The notes: generated from the letters alone by a model not told the origin. Numbered from the stretch's first letter, positions 9,250 to 18,293 are shown. The stretch is 64,000 nt of DNA from Dyadobacter luticola (GCF_005860805.1 NZ_VCEJ01000004.1:1178001-1242000); one strand, 5' to 3'. A program made the numbers and translations.

Positions 9250-10089
9250 TCAAAGAAATTCAATTAACGCAGCCCGCTCTTTAATGCGTATACCCTTTTC
9301 AGTTTGCTCCACCAACGCCGCCTGATAAATCGGATCGTGCTCGAAAAAGAGGATATGACCCTCATTTACTGCATTTTGCAGCACATTGGTTTTTTCTGTC
9401 ATGCTTTGCAGCGGCCGCATATCGTAGCTCATCACCCAGGGAATCGGAATGTGAAAAGACGATGGAAGCAGATCAGCCGCGTAGATGATTTTTTTATCCT
9501 GATAATGAATCACCGGCAGCATCATTTGCTCGGTATGCCCGTCCACCATGATAAAATCAATGTTTGCAAAAGGTGAGTCGCCAGAAATGAATTTCAATTG
9601 CCTCGATTCTTTGATCGGATAAATGTTTTCTTTCAAAAAAGACGCTTTCTCCCTCGGATTGGGATTCACCGCCCAGTCCCAATGCGCTTCGTTGGACCAG
9701 TAAGTAGCATTCGGAAATGTAGGCAAAAGCTGCGAACCATCGCTGCTAAAATGTACCGCGCCGCCGACGTGATCGAAATGTAAATGTGTGAGTATCACAT
9801 CCGTAATGTCAGCAGGTTGAAATCCGGCATTGGCGATGGAGGATTGCAATGTAGCGTCACCGTGCGGATCGTAATAGCTGAAAAACTTGGCGTCTTGCTT
9901 GTCGCCCATGCCGGTATCGATGAGTATTAGCCGGTCACCATCTTCGATCAGCAGGCAGCGCATGGCCCAGGTGCAGAGGTTATTTTCGTCCGCCGGATTT
10001 TGTTTGTTCCAGATCGATTTGGGCACAACCCCAAACATGGCGCCACCGTCCAGTTTGAAAAAGCCGGTATCAATTACGTGAATCGTCAT
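9250..10089 (-). CDS. MBL-fold metallo-hydrolase (AHL-lactonase-like)
   Basis: The zinc motif THLHFDHVGG gives ligands His102, His104, Asp106 and His107, and further ligands are expected in the VDGHTE and AADLLPSS regions. The length (279) and the opening, a short strand followed by an insertion before LILIDTGMGD, resemble the AttM/AiiA-type N-acyl homoserine lactonase branch, but substrates in this branch vary, so lactonase activity is an inference. No signal peptide is present, so the product is cytoplasmic. It is divergent from the FAD oxidoreductase at 10234 and followed after ten bases by the patatin-like gene. Confidence 0.9.
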   Translation of the reverse strand: MTIHVIDTGFFKLDGGAMFGVVPKSIWNKQNPADENNLCTWAMRCLLIEDGDRLILIDTGMGDKQDAKFFSYYDPHGDATLQSSIANAGFQPADITDVILTHLHFDHVGGAVHFSSDGSQLLPTFPNATYWSNEAHWDWAVNPNPREKASFLKENIYPIKESRQLKFISGDSPFANIDFIMVDGHTEQMMLPVIHYQDKKIIYAADLLPSSFHIPIPWVMSYDMRPLQSMTEKTNVLQNAVNEGHILFFEHDPIYQAALVEQTEKGIRIKERAALIEFL

Positions 10090-10233
10090 ACTGTAAATAC
10101 TTTTAAGCTTTCAAAAAGCCGTTTTTAATCCGAAACAACATAGCATTATTTTCCCGGAATTTAAGCAAAACCGACTTTCGTGGATTAACTTGTTGGAAAA
10201 TGAAAATTTCACTCCTTACCTTACTCACCAGCA

Positions 10234-11382
10234 ATGAATCGTAGAAATTTCTTTGAAAAAGCCGTCCCGGCCTCTTTTGCGCTCGGCGCCATCGCATCTT
10301 CCTGCGCGCCAAAAACACAATTAAAGTATCCTGATAAACATTTTTACATCGGCCAGGGCTATCACCAGATACCCAAGCCGCGGCTCTCGATGGACCGTAT
10401 CGTGAAAGAAACGGTCGGGCTGCGTCCTTTCCGGGCCTCCGGGCCGAGGCTGGATGTGGAGCAACTGGGCAACAAAACCATTGTGCATAATTACGGGCAT
10501 GGTGGTAGCGGCTGGTCACTTTCGTGGGGGACGGGTAACATGGCGAGAAACAATGTGTTGAAAACCGGTGAGAAGAAAATTGCTTTGCTGGGCTGCGGTA
10601 CGGTTGGAATCGCTACTGCTCGGTTGTTGCAGGAAAGTGGCTGTGAGGTAACGATTTATACGAAAGATGTGCCGCCAAATGTGACGAGTAACCTCGCAAC
10701 CGGTACCTGGTCGCCGGCATCGCGGGTTTGTGATAAAACGGTCGCCAAGCCGGAATTTCAGAAAATTTGGGAAGAAGCTACGCGGTTCTCTTTCAGGCGG
10801 TTTCAGTTTTTGCTAGGCATGAACGACATTGCCTGCTGGGCCGAAGAATATGGTGTTTTCAAAGATGCGCCAGTGTATATTCCGGGTGCAGGTGGCGAGG
10901 ATTTTGAGATTGAAGGCCTGCTGCCCGAGCGGGTAGCGCTAAGTCCCAAAGAGCATCCTTTCAGAGACGCGAATGTGACGAGGCGTACCAACATGATGTT
11001 CAACATTCCCACTTACCTCCGGCATCATTTGCAGGATTTCACCATGTTTGGCGGGAAAGTCAAAATTCAGGAGATCAAAAAACTGGAAGATATCGACGCG
11101 CTGCCCGAAAAAGTGGTGGTCAACTGCATGGGCCTGGGTGCAAAACCGGTTTTCAATGATCAGGAGCTGACGCCGGTATCAGGGCAACTTTCCTGTCTGA
11201 TCCCGCAAAGTGACATTAACTACAAATTGTACACGCAGGGCGCCAATTTTATTTCCCGTAAAGACGGCATTTACATTGGCAGCAACGGAATTGTAGGGAA
11301 TTGGGACACGACACCCAGCCGCGAGCAAACCGAAAAAACAGTGGGTATTCTCATGAAACTGATCGAGAATATGCGGGGATAA
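10234..11382 (+). CDS. FAD-dependent oxidoreductase, D-amino-acid-oxidase (DAO) family, exported
   Basis: The nucleotide-binding motif LLGCGTVGIATARLL lies near residue 115, and the C-terminal VNCMGLGAKPVF and VSGQLSCLIP segments fit D-amino-acid oxidase-like flavoenzymes. The N-terminus MNRRNFFEKAVPASFALG resembles a twin-arginine signal and is followed by ASSCAPK, which looks like a lipobox, so the protein is probably folded in the cytoplasm, exported by Tat and perhaps lipidated. About 80 residues separate the signal from the FAD motif, longer than in cytosolic DAOs. The substrate is unknown. It is divergent from the MBL gene (144-bp gap). Confidence 0.85.
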   Translation: MNRRNFFEKAVPASFALGAIASSCAPKTQLKYPDKHFYIGQGYHQIPKPRLSMDRIVKETVGLRPFRASGPRLDVEQLGNKTIVHNYGHGGSGWSLSWGTGNMARNNVLKTGEKKIALLGCGTVGIATARLLQESGCEVTIYTKDVPPNVTSNLATGTWSPASRVCDKTVAKPEFQKIWEEATRFSFRRFQFLLGMNDIACWAEEYGVFKDAPVYIPGAGGEDFEIEGLLPERVALSPKEHPFRDANVTRRTNMMFNIPTYLRHHLQDFTMFGGKVKIQEIKKLEDIDALPEKVVVNCMGLGAKPVFNDQELTPVSGQLSCLIPQSDINYKLYTQGANFISRKDGIYIGSNGIVGNWDTTPSREQTEKTVGILMKLIENMRG

Positions 11383-11403
11383 TGTTTTACGACAAATGCT
11401 ATC

Positions 11404-11592
11404 TCAGGCCTGACCCTCGTCCAAATGATACCTGCGGCGGATTTCATTGACCAGAAACTTCTTGTGCGCTGTAAAACTTTCGGGATGCATGGTGGCGAAC
11501 ATTTCTTCCCACTCCCGGAACCGGCCCGGATCGGCTGCTTTGAAAGCTGCCGCATCGATTTTTTTCAATTTTAAATATTCGTCAAATTCCAT
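11404..11592 (-). CDS. Small conserved-looking hypothetical protein (62 aa)
   Basis: A charged helical protein of 62 residues (MEFDEYLKLKKIDAAAF...) with no signal peptide or membrane segment. The sequence is protein-like (balanced helix-forming residues, an RRRY basic patch near the C-terminus), and it fills the gap between two convergent or divergent genes with no competing frame. I do not recognise a named family. It converges on the FAD oxidoreductase with 21 bases between stops. Confidence 0.7.
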   Translation of the reverse strand: MEFDEYLKLKKIDAAAFKAADPGRFREWEEMFATMHPESFTAHKKFLVNEIRRRYHLDEGQA

Positions 11593-11687
11593 TTCCGCGA
11601 TTTTGGGTGCAATATATCAGTTAATGGGTTTGGTACTTACCCTTTGTTGTTCCGTTATTGGTTGAAAATTAAAATTACCGCGTGAGA

Positions 11688-12701
11688 ATGAAAATTGATC
11701 TGAGAAGTGATACAGTGACCCGTCCGACAGCGGAAATGCAGCAGGCGATGTGGACGGCGGAAGTGGGAGATGATGTTTTGGGTGATGACCCTACTGTGAT
11801 TGCTTTGCAGGAAAAGGCAGCCAGCATGTTCGGGATGGAAGACGCACTCTTTTGTGCATCGGGTACGATGACTAACCAGCTGGCGATCAAGGCGTATACG
11901 CAGCCGGGGAGCGACGTCATCTGTGATAAACAATCACATATTTATTTATACGAAGGCGGCGGGATTATGATGAACTCGCTTTCATCAGTGAAATTGCTGG
12001 AAGGCGACCGCGGGAGAATTTCAGCCGCGCAGGTAGCAGAGACGATCAGCCCTGAGCATGACATTCACTCGACGGTAACCCGGCTGGTTTCCTTGGAAAA
12101 CACCATGAACAAAGGTGGCGGCTGTTATTATGATCTGGAAGAAATCAGGGCGATTAAGAAAGTGTGTGAAGAGCGGAATGTTCCGCTGCACCTGGATGGG
12201 GCCAGGCTATTTAATGCACTGGTAGAAACTGGTGAAACGCCGCTCCAACACGGCGAGATTTTTGACAGTATCAGTATATGTTTATCCAAAGGTTTAGGCT
12301 GCCCGGTTGGTTCTTTATTGATTGGTACCCATGACATTATAAAAAAAGCGAGACGTTTCCGCAAGGCAATGGGCGGGGGCTGGCGGCAAGCTGGTTTTCT
12401 GGCAGCCGCCGGGATTTATGCTTTGGATAACCACGTGGAAAGGCTCAAATATGACCATCGCCGAGCGAGGATTATCGGTGAAATGTTTGCCGAAAAACCG
12501 GAGGTAGCGGAAATATTTCCGGTCGATACCAACATTGTCATTTTGCGGCTGAACCAGGGAATTTCCGAAGCGGAATACGTCGCAAAACTCGCCGAATCGG
12601 GCATTCTTGGAATAACATTCGGCAAAGGTCTTGTGCGGTTTATCACGCATCTGGATTTTACCGACGATCACCTGGAAGAAATGCAAAAAATATTAAAATA
12701 G
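11688..12701 (+). CDS. ltaE: Low-specificity L-threonine aldolase (PLP-dependent)
   Basis: Cleaves L-threonine or L-allo-threonine to glycine and acetaldehyde. The N-terminus KIDLRSDTVTRPT is diagnostic, the PLP lysine is Lys201 in LSKGLGCPVG, and Asp170 (LHLDGAR) is the expected pyridine-nitrogen partner. Its 337 residues match the family. The ATG at 11688 is preferred; a GTG two codons upstream (11682) is also possible. The protein is cytoplasmic. The stop codon forms part of a hairpin shared with the convergent gene at 12726. Confidence 0.95.
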   Translation: MKIDLRSDTVTRPTAEMQQAMWTAEVGDDVLGDDPTVIALQEKAASMFGMEDALFCASGTMTNQLAIKAYTQPGSDVICDKQSHIYLYEGGGIMMNSLSSVKLLEGDRGRISAAQVAETISPEHDIHSTVTRLVSLENTMNKGGGCYYDLEEIRAIKKVCEERNVPLHLDGARLFNALVETGETPLQHGEIFDSISICLSKGLGCPVGSLLIGTHDIIKKARRFRKAMGGGWRQAGFLAAAGIYALDNHVERLKYDHRRARIIGEMFAEKPEVAEIFPVDTNIVILRLNQGISEAEYVAKLAESGILGITFGKGLVRFITHLDFTDDHLEEMQKILK

Positions 12702-12728
12702 CGGTCGCGGGGGAAACCCCGACCGCTA
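12699..12728. terminator. Hairpin spanning both stop codons of a convergent gene pair
   Basis: AGCGGTC (12700-12706) pairs with GACCGCT (12721-12727), and an inner GGGG/CCCC stem closes on AAA. The arms contain the TAG of the threonine aldolase and the TAG of the DUF1398 gene on the opposite strand. There is no T-run, so intrinsic termination is uncertain; the hairpin may instead protect the 3' ends. Confidence 0.5.
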
Positions 12729-13127
12729 CACGTCCGGAATTTTTTCCTCGTATTCGTACTCGGAGTTCGGGCCCTGGTAAATCATCATCATTCCGGTAAG
12801 GTCGGCAACATACGTATGGATGCCGGCCGCGCCGATTTCTTGCAAGAATGTCGGATAATCGGTAATTCCTTCCTGGTTGCGTTTGATAGCCGCCTTCACC
12901 GAGTCCAGCTCAAATGTCTCAGCACATTCAAATTCAGGCAGATCGCCCGGAATCACCAGCTTGTCGCCGGTAACGGACGTATAAGTACGTTTGTGGTTCC
13001 TGACCTTAATTTCATAATTGTCAACCCCGATGGCTTTCAGGTTTTTAACAAAATATGAAAATGGTTGCCCGCTCGCTCGCTGCTCCGCAGATCTTATCAG
13101 TTCGTCAGTTAGTTCGATCAGTTCCAT
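12726..13127 (-). CDS. DUF1398 family protein (YbcV-like)
   Basis: A 133-residue soluble protein. The central GIHTYVADLTGMMMIYQGPN and the N-terminal FSYFVKNLKAIGVDNYEI segments match what I know of DUF1398 (E. coli YbcV-like), a family without an assigned function. There is no signal peptide. It follows the DUF421 gene on the same strand after 63 bases, so the two may be cotranscribed. Its stop codon sits in the hairpin shared with the threonine aldolase gene. Confidence 0.82.
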   Translation of the reverse strand: MELIELTDELIRSAEQRASGQPFSYFVKNLKAIGVDNYEIKVRNHKRTYTSVTGDKLVIPGDLPEFECAETFELDSVKAAIKRNQEGITDYPTFLQEIGAAGIHTYVADLTGMMMIYQGPNSEYEYEEKIPDV

Positions 13128-13190
13128 AGCTCTTTCTATTTTTAATTTCGACCTTTAAAATGCCATGCCAGCGCATTTTGGGCACTTTTC

Positions 13191-13883
13191 TCAGGAAATG
13201 CGCACATTGTTGATCGCTGTCACCCACTCCTCGCGATTACACACCGGGCAAATCGCAGTACCGGTTTTCTGGTCCTGCGTGTGTCCGCAAAAGGAACAGG
13301 CGTGCAGGCCATCTTTCACAATGGTTTTATTTTTTTTATAATACAATTCCGGCAGCACCGGCAAGCCGTATTTTACCTCATTATCCTCGTAAAAAAACAC
13401 ACTTACCTGCCCCGACGGTTCGAGATAAGCCTTCCTGATCTGACCCAAATGTTCAACGCTCATGCACCGCAGTTCGGAGAAAAATTCGTCCTGCGCCAGC
13501 GTTTCCTTTTTAAATTCCGATACCGAAAATTGCCCTTCGTGAATCAGGCAAACGGTTTTTCCCTCGACCAGTTTTTCAAACCATTCATTTTTTCCGGTCA
13601 GCCAGGTGACGAAGCGGTAGAGTAAAATGATCGTAGCAAAAACTACCAGCGCCGGGACGATACCTACGTCTTCATAAAACATCGGGTCACCCGCGGCCGA
13701 GCCCAGGGCAATGATGATCACCACCTCAAAAACCGACAGCTGCCGCACGCCCCGCTTGCCTGTGATCCGCAGGGCAATCAGCAGAAAAGTAAACATGACC
13801 GTGGAGCGGAGAATCACTTCGACCAGAAAAATCGGGGGAAGTTCATTGAAGAGCAGCCGCTCCCATTCCATAATGTCTTGCAT
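13191..13883 (-). CDS. DUF421 (YetF-type) membrane protein with C-terminal zinc ribbon
   Basis: Three hydrophobic segments occupy the first 110 residues (ILRSTVMFTFLLIALRIT, LSVFEVVIIIALGSAAGDP, VGIVPALVVFATIILLYRF), followed by the soluble DUF421 domain with GKTVCLIHEGQFS. The last 40 residues carry a CSFCGH...CPVCNREE pair, which looks like a zinc ribbon added to the usual YetF architecture. The function of the family is unknown. It is probably the first gene of a unit with DUF1398. An intrinsic terminator just upstream isolates it from the gene at 14001. Confidence 0.88.
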   Translation of the reverse strand: MQDIMEWERLLFNELPPIFLVEVILRSTVMFTFLLIALRITGKRGVRQLSVFEVVIIIALGSAAGDPMFYEDVGIVPALVVFATIILLYRFVTWLTGKNEWFEKLVEGKTVCLIHEGQFSVSEFKKETLAQDEFFSELRCMSVEHLGQIRKAYLEPSGQVSVFFYEDNEVKYGLPVLPELYYKKNKTIVKDGLHACSFCGHTQDQKTGTAICPVCNREEWVTAINNVRIS

Positions 13884-13929
13884 TGTAAGAGTAAGGTATA
13901 CAGTTATTTATAAAATCTATTTAAACAAA

Positions 13930-13971
13930 AAAGATGTTACAAAGCCGTGTCTGAGGCCAAGTAACATCTTT
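13930..13971 (-). terminator. Rho-independent terminator after the gene at 14001
   Basis: An 11-bp perfect stem AAAGATGTTAC/GTAACATCTTT with a 20-base loop. Read on the minus strand the stem is followed by TTTTTTG, as expected for terminating the upstream minus-strand gene. Confidence 0.75.
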
Positions 13972-14000
13972 CGTTTAGCTGTTGATGTTATCCTGAATTT

Positions 14001-14414
14001 CTAGTGCGCCATGTCATCATCTTCGGGATGATGCACGATCAGAGAGCTTCGGGTATCTAGTTTTTTGATCATTTCCGAAGACATTGCATCGGCATACACC
14101 CCATAGCTGCTCACCATGGTTCCTTTCAAACCATCTTTGGATTCGATGGCGTAAAGGATGGAAGCGTCCGATGGATTGGTCATACCTTCAAAGCGGTATA
14201 CCTGCACAATATCGAAATCTTCCGGCGATAATGTCAGGCAAATACCGTCGTCTTTGTGCACTTCCAGCGCGTGGGCCGTCAGGTTAAAGTCGTAGGTGTA
14301 GCCTTGTTCCTGCAAATCTTCGAGCGTCTCAATCAATGTATCCGGCTCACTCATATTTTTATTACTTGGATTCGGTTTTTTGGCCTTATCCTGATCTGTT
14401 CCTTGCAAGTCCAT
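14001..14414 (-). CDS. Conserved-type hypothetical acidic protein (137 aa)
   Basis: A small soluble acidic protein with no signal peptide. The central part (LIETLEDLQEQGYTYDFNL, LSPEDFDIVQVYRFEG, ILYAIES..GLKGTMVSSYGVYAD) resembles Bacteroidota proteins that databases sometimes label phosphoribosylpyrophosphate synthetase without support; no PRPP-binding motif is visible, so I give no function. An internal ATG at residue 21 (14354, MSEPDTLIETLEDL) may be the true start, since the first 20 residues are low-complexity and polar. The C-terminus is acidic (HHPEDDDMAH). Confidence 0.8.
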   Translation of the reverse strand: MDLQGTDQDKAKKPNPSNKNMSEPDTLIETLEDLQEQGYTYDFNLTAHALEVHKDDGICLTLSPEDFDIVQVYRFEGMTNPSDASILYAIESKDGLKGTMVSSYGVYADAMSSEMIKKLDTRSSLIVHHPEDDDMAH

Positions 14415-14802
14415 GATATAGTAATTTAAGGTTATTAATTAGTTGCATACCTGCCGGTATGTGATATCAAAATCCACCTGAAAAGGTGTTATGGTTCAAG
14501 ATAAACGTGCGCCGAAATATGCGGCGACGTTTGCTTAAAGAAAAAATTATGCCTTAAACGCTCCGCTTACTGATTCCCTGACATTGCGTGAGCCGGGTAA
14601 TCAAGAGTTAAAGTCGGCTTTATAGGAAAAATACCTAAAACCTTGTTTGCGAATGTTTTAGGTAAAAGTTAAAGCAGAAATTATCTTTTTGGTTTCTTAA
14701 ATAAATGCAGGGAAATCCTTTCAAAATAGCAGAAACGAGACGAACATTTTGAGGTGCTTTGACCTCAGTTTGTCTTAAAATGTAGAACGAAAATCTGGTT
14801 GA
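14415..14802. other. 388-bp gene-free stretch with several inverted repeats
   Basis: No credible reading frame was found. It holds CATACC-tgcc-GGTATG (14446-14461) and CACCTGAAAAGGTG (14475-14488) near the start of the gene at 14414, CGCCG/CGGCG (14510-14526), and a long AT-rich hairpin at 14632-14664. The last could terminate the DUF4249 transcript on the minus strand. Confidence 0.5.
14632..14664 (-). terminator. Possible minus-strand terminator or operator hairpin
   Basis: TACCTAAAAC and GTTTTAGGTA form a perfect 10-bp inverted repeat with a 13-base loop. On the minus strand it is followed by TTTTTCC, so it could end the TonB receptor/DUF4249 transcript, although it lies about 140 bases past the stop. 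Confidence 0.45.
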
Positions 14803-15750
14803 TCAAGGCCTGTAAAGCAGCTGCCCGGAATTGTATGCGGCGAAGCATCCCAGGCCGTCTTTAATGTTGGTAAAGATCAGCGACGGCTCGATAAATGGGT
14901 TGTCGTTATTTCCGCGCATTTCCAGCGAGCGGTGATAGCGGAAATAATTTTCATCCGTATTGTAAACCTCCATCGTCACCAGGGCGATGCTGCTGCGGGG
15001 GTATACCGTAAATCGGTTCCCATTTCCATAATCATAAACCGACGCCTGTGGTAACAATATCCGGCCGACGGGAGAGGTAAATGAGATACCGTCCAGATTT
15101 CCATCGCTCTGAAAATCATTGCGGCCGATGGTCTCGTCCCAGTTGAAATTGAAACGGTTTCTCACCCTCTTTTCTTTGAAGGTTTCGGCGCTCAAACCAT
15201 CCGGAATGTTATAGTCCAGGTCGACGGACGCCCGCACCCGGTAAAAATTGGTATCCACCCGAATGTCGTCCCAGGTCATTTTGAGTGTTAATGTTGTATC
15301 TGTAGAAACTTCGTTGGAAAAAGTAGTATCGATCACAAAAGATTTAGGAATGACCACTTTGCCAGGCACGGTACAATTGGCAGTCACCGTCCGTTTTCCG
15401 TCCGTCACATTCAGATAATAGGTTTTTGAAGCTAAAATTGAAAAAACAGTACGATCCAGGCTATAAAGCTGACTGACAGTATCATAAGGCACGATCGCTT
15501 CTTTTATTCCATCAGAAATCGTCACAATGGCGTTTCTGACCACCCCGCCTCTCCCGGTAACATCGCCAAAAACGGGCACCGACTCGGTCACCACTACATT
15601 AATCCGCGACGATTGCGGCGAAATGAAACATTGCACCACCAGCTTGGAATCAACCTGCGGCAATTTGGAGGCAGGAATATCCGTAATCAGCGACTCGCAC
15701 GCCGAGAATGTGATGGCAACAAACAGGAGAATAATATGGGCAAATCTCAT
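14803..15750 (-). CDS. DUF4249 domain-containing lipoprotein
   Basis: A 315-residue exported lipoprotein; the signal ends in ITFSAC with the lipidated Cys near residue 18. The following LITDIPASKLPQVDSKLVVQCFISPQ is typical of DUF4249, as is its position 12 bases after a TonB receptor carrying a carboxypeptidase-like N-terminal domain. DUF4249 proteins appear to be accessory lipoproteins of such receptors, by analogy with SusD but with an unrelated fold; the ligand is unknown. The product probably sits on the outer membrane facing the surface. Confidence 0.9.
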   Translation of the reverse strand: MRFAHIILLFVAITFSACESLITDIPASKLPQVDSKLVVQCFISPQSSRINVVVTESVPVFGDVTGRGGVVRNAIVTISDGIKEAIVPYDTVSQLYSLDRTVFSILASKTYYLNVTDGKRTVTANCTVPGKVVIPKSFVIDTTFSNEVSTDTTLTLKMTWDDIRVDTNFYRVRASVDLDYNIPDGLSAETFKEKRVRNRFNFNWDETIGRNDFQSDGNLDGISFTSPVGRILLPQASVYDYGNGNRFTVYPRSSIALVTMEVYNTDENYFRYHRSLEMRGNNDNPFIEPSLIFTNIKDGLGCFAAYNSGQLLYRP

Positions 15751-15762
15751 GTGGCGGCGATT

Positions 15763-18213
15763 CTAAAACTTGAAATTATAGCTGAAATAGGGCAGTACAG
15801 GGAATAAGGAATAGCGCTTCAATGTCCGCTGCCCGGTACTTTCGTTCTGATCTGACAAGTCGTAGAAGAAAGGGTTTCTGCGGTTGTACACATTATAAAC
15901 ACCGAATTCCCAGGTGCGCTCGTGCCGTTTTTTGTTTTTATGAAACTGGATAGAAATGTCCATCCGGTGAAAAGGCTCGGCGCGGAAACTGTTTTTCTGT
16001 CCGTACTCGCTGACCGTCGGGCCATTCCAGCCGATAATTGGCTTGCCGCCCGGGTTGAAGCGCGTCATCAGATTGTCGCTCACGCCTTGGTAGGTGGATA
16101 CCGGCAATGTTAATGCATTACCCGTCCCGTAAACCCACGTCGAGGACAATGTGATGCGCTTGCTGATTTCGTAAATCCCGACGATGGATAAGTCATGCCG
16201 GCGATCGTATCGCGGGTAGAATGTCTGTCCAAAGTTCAGCTCCGGGAATTTCCAGCGCGTCCAGGATAAGGTATAACCAATCCAGCCGGACAGGCGACCT
16301 GTTTTTTTCTGTATCAAAAATTCAGCTCCGTAAGACCAGCCTTTTCCAGCGGTAACATTGTCTTCCCAGCTAAGCTCATTTGCATTCTCACCATTGATAC
16401 TCAAAAAAGAAGAACCTTCCTTGTAGTTTAGAATATGGTTCATTCGCTTGTAATAACCTTCCAATGTAAGAGTTAGGGCGGGTCTTTCAAGATCTTTGGC
16501 AAAACCTGCGGCCACCTGCTGCGATTCCTGCGGTGCTACTTTATCAGTTGTCGGCACCCAGAGATCGGTGGGTAGACCGAGGCCCGTGTTGGAAAGTAAG
16601 TGCACATACTGGTTCATTTTGGCATAAGAAGCCTTGAAAGAGAAATCTTCGGCCAGCCTCAATGCGGCGGAAAGCCTCGGCTCTGGTCTCACATACGTTT
16701 TGGTGGTAGTTTGAAAGCTGCTCAACCTGATACCTCCGTTGATTTTCAACGCTTCCAGCGCCTGCCAGGTATCTTCCACATATATCCCGGCTTCCAGCGT
16801 ATTCACCGGCTTCACGGAGCGCTCGATAGGATTGTCAATAAATGAACCTTCTATCGCCAGCGCCGAGGGGACGAATTTGTGAAAAGTGGCCTGCGCGCCA
16901 AACCGGATCGCATGTTTGGTGGAAGGATAAAAATCAAAATCAGTTTTTATGCCAAGGTCGCGGATCTTGGAAAGATAATCCAGACTGAACTCGTCTTCGG
17001 TACTTCCGTCGCTTTTCAAATCTTTGGAATAACTGGAAACCCCGAAGTTGAAGTTGCTGAAAATTAAGGAAGTGTTGACAAAAAGCTTCTGGTTCAGCAC
17101 GTGGTTCCAGCGCATGGTGGCGGTAGCATTGCCCCAATCCAAACCAGCCTTGGTTTCAGAATCCGAGCTTTTTTCGCTGGCGTGAAACTTGTCCCGCCCA
17201 AAATAGCCGCTGATGTAAAGCTTGTCTTTCGGGCCAAGATCGTAATTCATCTTAGCATTCAAATCATAAAAATAATAGCCCGGCTTTACCTGGCTATCGT
17301 CACCTTTTTGAGACCTGGCAATAAATGGGGAAGCCAGCAAATCAATGTAAGTTCTGCGTCCGGAGATCAGAAACGAAGATTTTCCTTTTGAAATCGGTCC
17401 TTCTAATGTTAGCCTGGAAGAAATAAGCCCGATCCCGCCCTCACCATGCAGCTTATCCTTGCTGCCTTCTTTCATATTCATTTCCAAAACCGAGGACAAC
17501 CTGCCGCCATAGCGCGCCGGAAATCCGCCTTTGGTCAGCTCCACACTTTTTAAGGCATCACTATTAAAAATCGAGAAAAAACCGAAGAGGTGATTGGCAT
17601 TGTAAACCACCGCATCATCGAGAATGATCAGGTTTTGATCTGGCCCGCCGCCGCGTACATAAAGGCCAGTTTGGCCCTCGGTACCTTTTTGGACGCCGGG
17701 CATGAGTTGCAGAATTCTCAAAACATCTTTTTCACCAAAAAACGCAGGTACTTTTTTTAGCTGCGCAATCGGGATCTCGATTTGGCTCATCTGCACATTC
17801 CGGCTCACATAATCCTCCTGCCGCCGCGCCGAAACCACCACTTCTTCCAGCTGGTTAACGGTTTTCAGAAATATATTCAGCTCCGCATTTTTAGTCAATT
17901 TGACCGTCTGGCTGGTTTTTTCATAACCCACAAAAGAAAACGAAACCGTCGCCGTATCGCCCACCGGGACTGTCAGCGAATAAAAACCATACGTATTGGT
18001 CACCGCGCCGAAGGGTGTGCCTTCGAGGTAAACATTGACGCCCGGCAGCTGCTCCTGACTGCCCTGCTCTTTGACAAAACCACTAATAGTGACACGTTCC
18101 TGCGCGAAACCGATGAAAAAAATGAAGCAAAATGCAGCGGTAAAAATCGATCGCATAGTCAGAAAGCTGGTTCGCTTCTGTAACGACTCGGGCAGGTATA
18201 TAGTATGGGTCAT
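15763..18213 (-). CDS. TonB-dependent receptor with carboxypeptidase-regulatory-like N-terminal domain
   Basis: An 816-residue outer membrane receptor. After the signal peptide (FTAAFCFIFFIGFAQ) come a CarboxypepD_reg-like domain (ISGFVKEQGSQEQLPGVNVYLEG), the plug (QLMPGVQKGTEGQTGLYVRGG, then LIILDDAVVYNANHLFGFFS) and a long barrel ending YFSYNFKF. It lacks the SusC signature, so it belongs to the DUF4249-partnered class rather than SusC/SusD. Starts at 18291, 18213 and 18156 are in frame; 18156 gives the cleanest signal peptide and 18213 a slightly longer n-region. It is cotranscribed with the DUF4249 gene. Confidence 0.93.
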   Translation of the reverse strand: MTHTIYLPESLQKRTSFLTMRSIFTAAFCFIFFIGFAQERVTISGFVKEQGSQEQLPGVNVYLEGTPFGAVTNTYGFYSLTVPVGDTATVSFSFVGYEKTSQTVKLTKNAELNIFLKTVNQLEEVVVSARRQEDYVSRNVQMSQIEIPIAQLKKVPAFFGEKDVLRILQLMPGVQKGTEGQTGLYVRGGGPDQNLIILDDAVVYNANHLFGFFSIFNSDALKSVELTKGGFPARYGGRLSSVLEMNMKEGSKDKLHGEGGIGLISSRLTLEGPISKGKSSFLISGRRTYIDLLASPFIARSQKGDDSQVKPGYYFYDLNAKMNYDLGPKDKLYISGYFGRDKFHASEKSSDSETKAGLDWGNATATMRWNHVLNQKLFVNTSLIFSNFNFGVSSYSKDLKSDGSTEDEFSLDYLSKIRDLGIKTDFDFYPSTKHAIRFGAQATFHKFVPSALAIEGSFIDNPIERSVKPVNTLEAGIYVEDTWQALEALKINGGIRLSSFQTTTKTYVRPEPRLSAALRLAEDFSFKASYAKMNQYVHLLSNTGLGLPTDLWVPTTDKVAPQESQQVAAGFAKDLERPALTLTLEGYYKRMNHILNYKEGSSFLSINGENANELSWEDNVTAGKGWSYGAEFLIQKKTGRLSGWIGYTLSWTRWKFPELNFGQTFYPRYDRRHDLSIVGIYEISKRITLSSTWVYGTGNALTLPVSTYQGVSDNLMTRFNPGGKPIIGWNGPTVSEYGQKNSFRAEPFHRMDISIQFHKNKKRHERTWEFGVYNVYNRRNPFFYDLSDQNESTGQRTLKRYSLFPVLPYFSYNFKF

Positions 18214-18293
18214 TGTAAAGGGTAAATGTGCTTCCGCATATATACTCAAAATCGGTTTGCTTGGATCAAATCGGGGCTGGATATGAAGCAAAA

